This document shows, piece by piece, positions 14,001 to 26,000 of a stretch of DNA of 64,000 nt (positions are counted from its first letter, which is position 1; each line of letters begins with the position of its first letter). Under the pieces are notes generated by a model, which saw only the letters and a program-made list of their open reading frames with translations, searched no databases and had not been told where the DNA came from. This DNA is from Protonemura montana. Taxonomy: Eukaryota; Arthropoda; Insecta; Plecoptera; Nemouridae. The stretch spans positions 4,402,001 through 4,466,000 of the forward strand of contig OX387607.1 of assembly GCA_947568835.1 (NCBI GenBank). Direction: 5' to 3'. The position numbers were made by a program, and so were the translations under genes.

Positions 14001-17000
14001 CATGTGAAGTGTATTGTATTCACATCAGAGTTTATTTGTGTAGATTGCATGTAAGCGATTGATACAGTTGAAAGTTGATTCTGTAAATATAACATTTCAC
14101 TTAAAAAATAAACCCTCATATACATTATCTATTAAACATTATTTATAATCAGCTCATTTTTGTTTTTTCCCTATTAACTAGGTACTGTAACAACTTGCCC
14201 CTGACCTGTAACAACTTACCCCGACAAGGGGCAAGTTGTTACACTTTACAATCAGGCAAATTTTACGTTATCAGGTGTCTATTAAAAAAATGATCAATGT
14301 TATAAAAATTATTTCTATTAGTCAAAACATGTGCAAATACATTGCCAAATTTAAAATCCATGAACATTTTTTTAAATGTCCACAAAAAAATCAATCGTCG
14401 AAATTGTAACAACTAGCTCCAGTCTCCCCTACTCTACTCATCGCATATAAGCCGTAAAGGCCGTATAGGCCACATGTAAAGCCGTATAGGTAGACTAGCG
14501 AATAGTCATGTAGTTATATGTTTATAGATCTGCTGATTATGATATTGTTTTGCTGATAATTATATAGTTTTGCCGATGAATACCCCTCATATTTGAATAA
14601 ATTTACTGCTTTATTATGAACACTTCCCTCTCAAAAGTGATAATATTCACAACCTCTCGGTTCTACTTCTTAACGATCCATCATTCTCAACAAATGCACT
14701 AAAATCATCTCAAAAATTATCTGTCCAAGTGACTCACTTAGTAAGAGCAACACCAGCGATAGATGGAGATCGGGGTTCGTGTCCCCATTAGGACATCAAT
14801 TTTTACTTGCATTTCTGATAGTAAAATACTCCTCGCATTAGAAGCGTTTACAATTTAAATCAAATTTCACACCTTTGATTGCTGTCTAAGTGGCAATTTA
14901 AAATTGGTTGCTACCATAGTCAATACGGATCACAGGCGTCCCATTTTTTATTCCAGAGAAACCCCGAAACTGTGGAAGATCATAAGAAAAGCGGAAGAAA
15001 TTCGACCCTGGAGATGTGAACGTAATTGCAGCTCATTCGAACAGTTTTGATCATTTACAAGTCATCCAGTTCAGATCACCCGGCTACTTTTTGAGAAGGG
15101 GAGACGAGGGACCTCCTGAAGGGAAACTATACATCCAGTCGTTTTACTAAATGCAGACTTGTTAATTGACTAAATTGTGCTCGCAAAATCCGTAAGTTGC
15201 CACCCAAGAATTTTCTATAAAATTTTCTCCAAATGGAAGCAATGCGAGTATTTTTACCGATGATCGTTGATCCTCCGGTAACGTATACGAACGCGTAAGT
15301 GCCGCTCACTAATCGGTTTCGGGGGCTAACTTTGTTATCTCACTTCCTTACACCCCCTTCTCCAAGCACAGGGTGAAACCTTAATTCATCCCCAGGGCAC
15401 GATTCGCTCGTCGACTGGAAATACATGTTCTTGTTCGGCTCGGAGACCATTCATTTGCGCTCCACTTATGCAAGATGGAGACCGTTCGCACTCAATTACA
15501 TACTGGCATTCAATTAGAGCGACGATCTATTTCTCACGCTCATTTAATCAAAATAAGATAGAAAATGGCTTTCTTTCTAGACCTGGTAAAAGGGGTAAAA
15601 GATTATTTATAAAATGATACATCAGTAGTGATTAACGTATTTGAGATAAAATAGCCCAGAAGAAGCATTAATCTAGCTCTAAGTTGACGTTACTTACAGC
15701 TCGACTGAGTTAAGCTCTAAAATAAAATTGATGCGTGTTTGCACGTCTTTTTCATCACATTTTTCGTACTCTAAGAAAGAACTTTCCGTAAACTTTCCTA
15801 GCAATGCCAAAAGCTATAAACACACACACGCGTGCGCGTGAGCTATTACTTTTGGAATCCGCGATATAATTCTTTAATAATAAAAAAAGCCAACGCAAAA
15901 TCATCGCAGAATTTTCCTGTGCAACCGTTTTCTCCGGGAAAAAGAAGGAAAGCCAGAAGAGCGCGGAAAGCCGGGAAAGCCGGCGCGTGCTCTAACAACA
16001 CGGCGCTCATTCAATCGACGCCGGCTCAAGAGCTTATTGGGTTGGCTGGCAAATCCAAACACTCGAATCTGGCGGCTTGTCATTGTTACCGACTTCCTTT
16101 CCCATGGAACACGCCAGAGCTCCCACACGCACTGCGATAGACTACACAGTATATGCTTTCTACCACGTGACTGACAAACAAACAGTGTGGTTGTATGATA
16201 ACTGGATTTTATGAAGGCTTTTTCCGGTGTTGTAAAAAGTAAAGGAACATCTGAGAATTCGGCCAATATGGAATTTAAAGTTTTATTAGAAACACATGGG
16301 TGTTCGATTTTCCAATAGCACAACGTTACCTAACCTTGAAACCTTACCTAACCTTGGAAAACATAACCTTAAAAATTAACCAGTTGAAGTAACAAAATGT
16401 CAAGATAATCAAAATAATTTTAACTTTCATATAACTTGAATCATTCAAATGACCAGTTTAAAATGTGTGTTTACAGTATTTTGTCGACAGGTGAGAATGA
16501 CAGTCCCCAATAAGGATTCCAACAAAAATTCCGTGGTTGAAACAATGCCTAACTTGCGCCCTTCAAATTTGAATTTTATTGGCTAAGCTGCATTCGCTAC
16601 AGTTCGAGCTATAAAGAAATCTTTTAGCTGTCAGTAGAAACTAGACCCACACTGCTCCTATAATGATCCGACGCCTCTGGGTGACACTTTTCCACCGTCG
16701 CTCACGACGGGAAATGTGTTTCCGATATTGAAGCAGTCCCGCCAAGACGTCTTTACGTCATTATGTGTCGTCACCCACCGTTCGCGGGCCTTCGCACAGA
16801 AAATCACACTTTTCACACTCAATTCAATCAAATTTCAACGAGCATTTAGATTGCCAACGAGTGTCAATCAACTGGAGAACTTATTCACCGCGAGCCATTT
16901 TCGCAGCCGAAGAAAAGCGAGGTTTTACCACTGTGAGGGTTACGCGAAGTCTTGCGGATTATTTGTATGATAAAGTTAGAGAGCTTTACTCTACTAAATG

Positions 17001-20000
17001 AAGTACATAACGCGACGAAAACCAGAATGAAAAATATAACGACAAAATCGTGCCAGAGAGGTTATTTTATTATATTTATGCTCACTTCATAAAATTGTAT
17101 TTCAATGTCGAAAACATGTAAATTTAAAAAACGACAGTAAAGTATAGACGTATTGTCTAGCCCTTGAGAGCAGATACCAGCACAAGGACTACTCTCTCAC
17201 CCTACACCAAGAAAATTGCTACCAACATATGAAATTTCAATTATGATTTTATGGCGAGATTAAAAATTGGATAATACTTATTATATCTAGAAAATCATTC
17301 AATAAGAATGCTATAATTCGTGGAAAAATTCTTAAAATAGCTCGAAAAACCGGAATGGTAAAGTTTGCCAAAAGGCAAATGGCGAACATCAGTGGATATG
17401 TTATGTTATGTCCTCTCGCTGAAGGGAGTGTACATGAAAAAGATTTTCTGAAGATTTCTCAGTATTTACAAAGAGTTGCATAATTACTACTTTTGAATGC
17501 TGTAAACTTCACCATTGCTACAATAACCCTTTAAACGTTTCAACTTACCCTTTGCTTGCCATCGTGGCAGGTGAGTTGATTGTGTCGCTGGCTGACGACG
17601 CAGGATATCCGCGTGTACACGTACACCATGACTATGAGAGGCAAGAAGAAAGATCCCATTGCAGAGAAGACCACGTAGCCCATGTTGCGGTTGTACTCGC
17701 ATTTTTTCTTGTCGTGGCGTCCAGCTTCGTACCTGCGGTAGACACGTAGGTTTGGTTAGGTTGGAACAGTGCGTGGTCAGTTCAGGGAATGTTAAATTAG
17801 GTTAAGTTTTCGTGCAGAGTTTGCAGATACGATTGAGGAGTTCATGGAATTATAATGGTCAGAGCACGAAACAGGTTGTTACTTTTGCGCTAAATTTTAA
17901 ACTTTGCTTAATCCAGATCAATTTTCCAATTCAAAATCAAGTTTAGATTTTTTTAATGGACGCAAGCATCTGGCTAACTTAAATATATATATATTTAATA
18001 TCAGCCAATGCCAATGCCAATGGCCAATGCCTGATAACATTATACATTATGATACATTATGATACATCATTACATTATGATAACATTATTTGGTATCCAA
18101 AAATTAAGTACCTATCTATCTATAAATAGGGTTGTGGTGCGTACTAGAAAAGGTAAACTGAACTAGGTTTAAGACCGTAGCTTAGCAACAGTGTCTAGGA
18201 GCGAAGCTACCACGAAACGCTTTTAGAACAGTTTTTTCAGGAGCAAGTTCTCATTTATCAACAATGCATAGGTACAAGGATTAACTAGCAGGTACGTAAG
18301 ACGTCTTGAACTGCAAAACTAGAAGCTAAGAACTGTTTCAATCTGTAAGCGCCACAAGCACATTGTAACACAAATGACACGTGTAATTAATGAATGCATA
18401 TTAATTAGCACAGCTCGTGACATATTTGCTGTGTTTCTGTTCGTCAGGTCGTACAGAGCAGGTAGAGAAGATCAATGGAGGTACTATTTTAATTAAAAGC
18501 ACACATTTCTGATGACGTTTTTGAATTTCCTGGCCAGTAATCGATGTTATCATAGATCCGACCTAGTATAGGCAATCCCCATTCCACCGCGTTCTTATCA
18601 AAGGTGGGTACACTTGTAATTACACCGATAAATACCTGTGTGCGTACGACCACTATCCGGAAAAAAATATTACAGTAGACCTCTTCGCTCGCAATCGATA
18701 CAAGCCTATCGGTGTACTATCCCAACTAAAACTATCCTGGGACCACTGAGTTTATATGTTAAGTTAGAGAACCAGCGTTAAAATTAGGATTTCTGCCAAG
18801 CAAACAAGTCGGTATAGAGCCAATCGGAGGCTAACGGGCGTCCTTTTTTTTTTAACAAATCTCTAATATTAAAAATGACCTCTTTATCAAACGTTGAAAT
18901 TGGCATCAATAAAAATTAATTTAGCGTAAAGCTGTCGCAAATGCGATTAATCTGCGAAAAATAATAAAAAAAATTGCTAAAATCCATTAGCGCTATGGAG
19001 GTACGTCAAGACGTTCCAGCTAAGCAAGCTGAACGCGAGGCTCTCTTTAAGATATGACACTTCCAAGTTTAAGGCAGGGTTCGTAACAAGCAATCACACG
19101 GGTATAGAAACTCGGTGGCGTTGTCATGCGTGCTTTAAGGGGGTCTAGCTTCCAGCTGGACCGGTACGTGACATCGACGCAAATTCTTGGAGGCGTCTAA
19201 GGGTGCAAGTCAATGTAAGGGACGCCGCGAGAATCAGGACGCCATTCGTTAGCGCACCGGACCTTTCACCCGGTCTGAACACCGTCTTTTGAAGCGACTT
19301 GAAGACAGATTTTCGTGTGGCTCGAATTATTCTGTTGGAATTCGGTTGGAAAGGTCCTCGTCCAGACAGACCTTGGTACATGAGGGATCACTCTGAGGGA
19401 TATCATTAGGGATATCTTTGAAACTAGTGCACTTTTCGGACTTTGGAAAATTCGACTTCCTTTCATTAACCATTTTCACGTGATCATCATGTTGAACCCA
19501 GGGGTCATATGGATTACATACCTAGAAACGGGTGCTACAACTGTTAGTCGTAACTAGGTGTGGGCACGCCTAGTTATGGTGGGGTTCATGAGGTCATACC
19601 GTGTTTTCAGATATAATTGAGAGCCACATAATTTGATGGATCAAGTCCATTTTCTTGTAAGGAGAAGAGGGGGGAGGGGGCGTTATCAAGACAGCAGAGG
19701 TGGTAAAAGATGCACAAAATCCTTAATTTTCTTGAGTTTCAGGTGATTTTTTAAGCCAATCTGAGTAGGGGTTACTATAGCATCCTTTCTAGCTATATTT
19801 TTAAAGGCGTGGTTTAAATTTTAAGTCAGTCGTGAAATTCAGTTTAAAAAATATCTGATTTAAATATCCATTGGGAACCGCACTGAACACAATGGGTAGC
19901 CATATTTAGCCACCGTTGGCCTAAACACTATATTTAAATTATTTAGACGCTGAATTTAGCAATGGTAGTCACGTCCTGTTCGGAACACAAAAAAAGAAGA

Positions 20001-23000
20001 AATATATCTTCTGTTTTCATAAATAAACAAAGATTCATATACACAGATAAATCAAACCGAAAATACCTGTACACCCATCGCATGCAGAACAAACTGCGAA
20101 ATTGACCACCACCCCGACGTTCACAACAATTTTAGGTTATGTTCGAGCTTTCCAATTTATAGACATGCCAGCTTATCGTGTTACAACGCTCGCGGCGCCG
20201 ACTGGCGAAAAGTATGCCGTTAATGACGGCGTCCCGTTCGCGTGGGTGGATTATCGCTGATGGATTGCACAGAGCTGGCATGTGAAAGGGTGGACAGGTA
20301 AGAGAGGCAGACGTAGACTGTCACGATGGGAGTTATATCACTCTGCTAGACTATGAGTTAGCACGGCAATTTGCATAAACTAAGGAGGACGTTGGTGGTA
20401 GCTATTCGTTTAAAGAAGAACTCTTTTGACGACGACGTGTTTGCGAATTCACAAGGTTTTACAGATTTCAAGGTTAGGATATCCTACGATTCGGGAATGT
20501 TCACTTTAAATGCTCTGAATTCCAAATTGATTTAAAAACGACTGAAAACTTTAGCTTAAACATATGCCATTTTTGGTTATGGCTGAAGTTTTCTTTGTGA
20601 ACAGACACTCGCGTATAATACTGAATCAAATTGACATAAGATAATAATCTTATTCTCTGGATGTCATTGCCAGCCAGCAGACACAATCGAGTTCAGCACG
20701 ATTGCAATTACACCAAATATAGGTATCAATGCATTTGCGGATGCGGTGTTATTCTGGCATGTGACTTGAATTGATGTTCCTTGGATGCAGCCGCCGTGCC
20801 ACGGCGAACTACATCGCACCATGACATGCATAAGTCGTAGATCACACAGTACCTACACATCGTAACATGTAATATGTATTGTAGGTATATGACGTCAAAC
20901 AGCGAAACAATTCCATGAATGTTAGTTTCGCGGCTTCCACTGTTTTGACAAGATTCTGGTATGAAACAAGGTCTGAAAATTGTTTTCAAAATTTACAACG
21001 CCAACGTGAACGTCAAGTCGATGAATTTTTCTTCTATTTAAAATGACTATTCTCCAAGTAACGGCATTGAAAATAAAACGTAGGTATTTGGAAGGAAATA
21101 CGAAACAAATGACGTATCGATTTTTTTTTTGTGGGGGTTTTTCACTTTCAAGGAACTCAGGAAACGAAAAATCTCCACGACCAAATCTTTCGAGGCTATG
21201 CCCTCGGGACTCCTATCTACAAAGCTGGTTTATCATAAATTTGGGGATAACTTTTTTATCACTATTGTAACAACCCTTGGAAATCTGGAGACACCGTCTG
21301 TAAATGGCTGTTCAACTTTAGACCATGTTGTCGACGTCCGAAAAATTTCCACTTTAGGACAAAAATCTTAACAAATCCCTCCAACTCCTTTGACACTGAA
21401 CTACTCCACAAATTAATTCAACCTCGAATTTCACCACATAAAAGTCAAGATAACCGAACGGTTATCACCGAAACGGAAACACCGAACGGAAACACCGGTT
21501 GGCATGATATCACCGAAGTAAAGCAACACTGCGCTGGGTCAGGTATTGGTGGTCATACACATGACCAGTTCTGTTCGGGAGAGAGGTTGTAGGGATGAAA
21601 GTTAGCACAGCAACTGCACTCGCCTTGCTTATCAACCTCTCGACAGCATGGATTTGTGATGGAATCATGTTGTTCGCGTTGTACCGTCCTTCGAAAAGAA
21701 AGTTAAGCCTTTGGTCCCCTTGGTGCTCTTCGACAGGAATAGGCTATGTGCCGGCACCGGGTTTCCTCCTCCCTTCTAGACTAGATCTTTTATCATAACA
21801 CTCATCACCGACGCCATTAGACCAGTACCACAGGACCCGTTGTCAAAACAGTGCGTCGTTAAACACAACAAATCAATGAATTGAGGTAGGTTATGCTTAC
21901 CAGCCGAGGATTGGCGGGCATGTGATAGCAAGAGCCGCCAACCATACGATGAGTATCATGAAAAGAGCCAGCCTCTTTGACCGGCGTCGTCGGGAGTAGT
22001 TGAGTGGCTGAGTGACTGCCAGGTAGCGATCCACGCTGATGGCGCACAGGCTCAGAATGGAGGCAGTGCAGAGCAGGACGTCTAGGGAGATCCAGATGTC
22101 ACACAGGACCCAGCCGAGCTCCCAGTGGCCTGTCAAGATCAACGGGGAATAAATTAAGGGATGGTGCACGGTATGTTTTCTACCAAAGAGGTCAGAATAT
22201 AATAGTTGATATCAAGGTCATTCAGAGGAACAGGTGGGGGCAAACGCTTGAGATAAGAATATAAACAAATATATTTTTATAGACAAATCTGAAACATAAA
22301 CATCATTTCCAGAAAAGGCAATCACCAAAAATAATTTTAAGCACAATCGTTTTGAGATGAACGCAGTTTATCGGAGTTAAAGATAGTTTCAGAACCCCGG
22401 ATATCTTTAGCAGAAAAACCAAATTTGTACACAAAAAAGTCGACACCTTTACCTCTGTGCCCCCAATTGTAAGTCATGCTGAGAATTCGGAGAATATTTC
22501 GAAGAGTTACTGCTTTTGTTTGGCAGTATCTGAGAGGTGTTCATACTGTTTCTTAGAATGTCACTTTCAGAAAGTACTTTCATTCGCAGTTTCTCGCTCT
22601 CGTGCATTTTCCATGCAAGCCCGGAATTAAATTTGACAAATGAGAACCAATTTGAGCTTCATAAGTGAGTTGTCAGTAGCGGGCACTTCTTGACTGCACA
22701 TGTTAGTTGGATTTCCATGTTTTGACGCGCTATGCTAATTTGGTACAATTACGCCATTCTTCGTGGATACAACTTCGACGGGTGCGCTCAAGAAAAGATG
22801 GAGATGAAGATGAATAAAATGCCGTGAGACATGTCTTCCAGTTCTCTAAGAAGAAAGAATCCGTTATAAACACTACTGCCATCCCAAAAATTGTTTGAAC
22901 ATCAATTTTTAAATCAATTTTTGCAGTGTTCATAATAATAAATATACCACGCGCATTACAAGCATTTGTAATTTGATAGGGAAATCTCTTTAAATTTGAA

Positions 23001-26000
23001 TCTATTTTTTTATTTATTTTTTCGTGAGAAAATAATGAACACGTTTTTTATTATTAACAACACTATAACCGTCTCAAAAATTGATGCCCAAACGCGGGCC
23101 CGAACCCCGATCTCCGCGTTTGGGCATCAATTTTTGAGACGGTTATAGTGTTGTTAATAATAAAATACCCCGCGCATTGCAAGCGTTTGCAATTTAAATA
23201 AGAGTTCATCCTAATAATGAACACGTATTTTTTTATTTTCTTCTAAATCCAATTTTGAATAAAATATCTCTGTTAAAAATGTTTGCGTTTGAATCTCGTA
23301 CGAAAACGAGGGTCGCCATTTTTTATGACATGAAGTGAAATCTGACGTCAGCATGACGTCAAAAAACAGACGCGAACGCAAAGGATACACAAAATGACGT
23401 CAGAACTACCTGTAGTTCCGCCACGAGAATTTATATTTTAGCCATTCTTAAAACTAATATAAATAGAAAAGTTATGATCGGATTATAAAAAGAAAAAATA
23501 CGTCAGATTTTATTTTAAATGCGTATTTGAACACAACGATAATAATTAAATAATAATCTAAAGGAGATTTTCCTATTGGAGTTATTCGAGTTTGACATGT
23601 TGTGACGTGATATAGCGTCACTAGAATCAGAGTGACTGTGAGTATTCACAGCCTCATGGTTCTACTCCTTGGAGAACTGTCATTCTCATCAAATACACTA
23701 GAATCGTCTCAAAAGGCATGTGTTCAAGTAGCTCAATGGTTCAGAGCAACACCCGCGATAGGTTGAGATCGGGGTTCGAGTTCCCGTTTGGGCATCAATT
23801 TTTGAGACGGTAGTAGAATTCATAATAATAAAAATACCCTACGCAAGGCAAGCGTTTGCAATTTAATTAAGATTTCAAATAGGAAAGAATCCGGATTTTC
23901 AAAGCTTTTGTCAGTCGATTATTTGCCATGACAACAGATACTTTTGTGTGACAGCTTATTTCGATCAGTCGATGTCACTGCTTTCAGCTTTTCATTGACG
24001 GGATAACCGAGTATTTCATTATTTCTTATTGTGATTGATACAATCAAATAAAGCTGCTAACGATACCATTCTTCTCGATAAAAATAAATGTGTATTTTTG
24101 TATCTCTGTCTGATATTATGAAAACATTATCTACTATGACATCCCCTTTCATTAAAGAACGTTCTATCCTGACAGAGACGCGGCTGGGACAACATGAGGG
24201 CCAACTGTCATTTTGATAAACACTACAGATTTTCTCCGCTGGTTTATTTTGATCATGCTCTAACGCTTCCGTCATGCTAACAAATTCAATGACTATACTA
24301 GACTGTAGACTGGCTAGACTGTAGCAATCCAGGGGACAGTCCTTGTGCTGGTATCTTCTCTCACGGGCTAGACTGTAGCAATGCAGGGGACAGTCCTTGT
24401 GCTGGTATCTTCTCTCACAGGCTAGACTGTAGCAATGCTGGGACAGTCCTTGTGCTGGTATATTCTCTCACGGGCTAGACTGTAGCAATGCACAGTCCTT
24501 GTGCTGGTATATTCTCTCACGGGCTAGACTGTAGCAATGCAGGGGGCAGTCCTTGTGCTGGTATCTTCTCTCACGGGCTAGACTGTAGCAATGCAGGGGA
24601 CAGTCCTTGTGCTGGTATCTTCTCTCACGGGCTAGACTGTAGCAATGCAGGGGACAGTCCTTGTGCTGGTATCTTCTCTCACGGGCTAGACTGTAGCAAT
24701 GCAGGGGCCAGTCCTTGAACTGGAATCTTCTCTAACGAGCTAGACTGTACAGCCCTTATCCACGGTTCTTTCCATTAGTAATCAGTTATTTTTATCTCGT
24801 CACTATGTAGCACATATTTTTACACGGTTGTATTAGCGTAGGGCGTTTTACTTCTAACCTCGTTAAATACGCAGGGAGTCTGGTGAAAATAGGTCATCCT
24901 GAATTTCTGACAGAATGGGACATCAAGTTTAATCAAATTCAATTGGGAAGGGTGTTCTAATTATACGATTGTAAAAATCTCACTTGATCCTAAATTTTAC
25001 AAGCCACGCACGTTACGCGTTTATTTTTGCGGGCTACGCATGTAGTCGACGAAGTTCTTTAAGCTGCGACATGAGAAAGGACGTGTAATTAAAAAAAAAA
25101 GCATAATTAAATTCCTGCTCCTCGATGCGTTAGTTTATCTTGATGGTCCCCACGCATTTTATCTGATATTGCGCACGCACGGAACGCGTTGCGTGCGACG
25201 CCCATTCATTTTGACGTCGCTATGCTTTTTTGCGTGTTTGTGTTTGTGTTAGTCAAGGGATGATTTCCATTTAGGGGAGGGAAGCAAAACACATACGGGA
25301 TTTTGTTATCGAGATTAGAGAGAGTAAGAGATGGCCGGATTTCTAGCAAAACTCAATTGAAAAAGTTCACTTTCATTTTTTTCATTCAGCATTCTCCTGC
25401 CTGAGACGAAAAAATTCGATCCCCGTTATTGGCTTGTTCTGAATTATGACATACCAATGTCCACAAACATTTCCCACAAATAACATGCTCATAGCACAAG
25501 CGTGGATAAATGTACAAAACTACACATTTTTTAATGCTATGTGTTTTTTGTTTCAATTACATTTGGGAACGTTACCCTAGTATTTTTCTTCATCTAATTT
25601 AAAAATCAGGGATATTCATAATTTTAATACTAGAAACAGGTAGAAGGTGTTAGGAAACGTGCTGTAATAAAATCACTCTTAAATAACGGGGCTAGAAAAT
25701 ATAATAAGCTACATTTAAATTTAAGAGATGCTTCAGATAAAAATAATTTAAAAAATAAATACTGAACATATCAATAGGTTAGGTTTGTTATTAGATCTGT
25801 AAAATGTTTTCTGTGATGTCATTAAATTGTGGGTTTTTTACTGTACTAACGCATATGCTAACTAAAAAGAATTATTATTATCATAGCTATCTGTATGACT
25901 TTGGTACTCTCTGAGCAGAATATTAGAATACACAAATCAAGTTTCTGAATACTGCGTAATGAAGAGATGAACCCACAACTCTACCTGTCAACAACATTTG

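Larger units (their letters stand above)
10123..17548 (-). other. TyrR intron 4 (7.4 kb)
   Basis: Holds a GATA-motif-rich segment, two copies of a dispersed repeat, the pogo-like element 13275-14429, a tRNA-like element and a solitary unit of the 54-bp minisatellite. From about 15,000 to 17,100 there is GC-richer sequence with short open frames on both strands that I cannot assign; I see no paired splice sites to make them exons. Confidence 0.75.
17733..21900 (-). other. TyrR intron 3 (4.2 kb)
   Basis: Contains a fragment of dispersed repeat A (18765-18850), a diverged repeat shared with 30335-30490, and a 5S-derived SINE against its 5' boundary. A GC-rich patch near 20,180-20,260 holds no coding signal I can read. 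Short simple repeats built on CCAATG and ACATTATGAT lie near 18,000-18,090. Confidence 0.75.

Noticed and set aside
16310-16370. Insect telomere-type (TTAGG)n repeat
   Set aside because: Only scattered CCTAACCTT words occur, not a tandem array.
23722-23797. Functional tRNA gene
   Set aside because: The anticodon stem does not pair, the D-loop carries an extra base, and the same core recurs inside repeats, so it is a SINE-like element.
24488-24718. Cysteine-containing 18-residue repeat protein
   Set aside because: The open frame follows from a 54-bp non-coding tandem repeat; the same happens at 60549-61025, and units elsewhere contain frame-breaking indels.
24299-24750. CRISPR-like array
   Set aside because: The units are contiguous, with no unique spacers between direct repeats, and the genome is animal.
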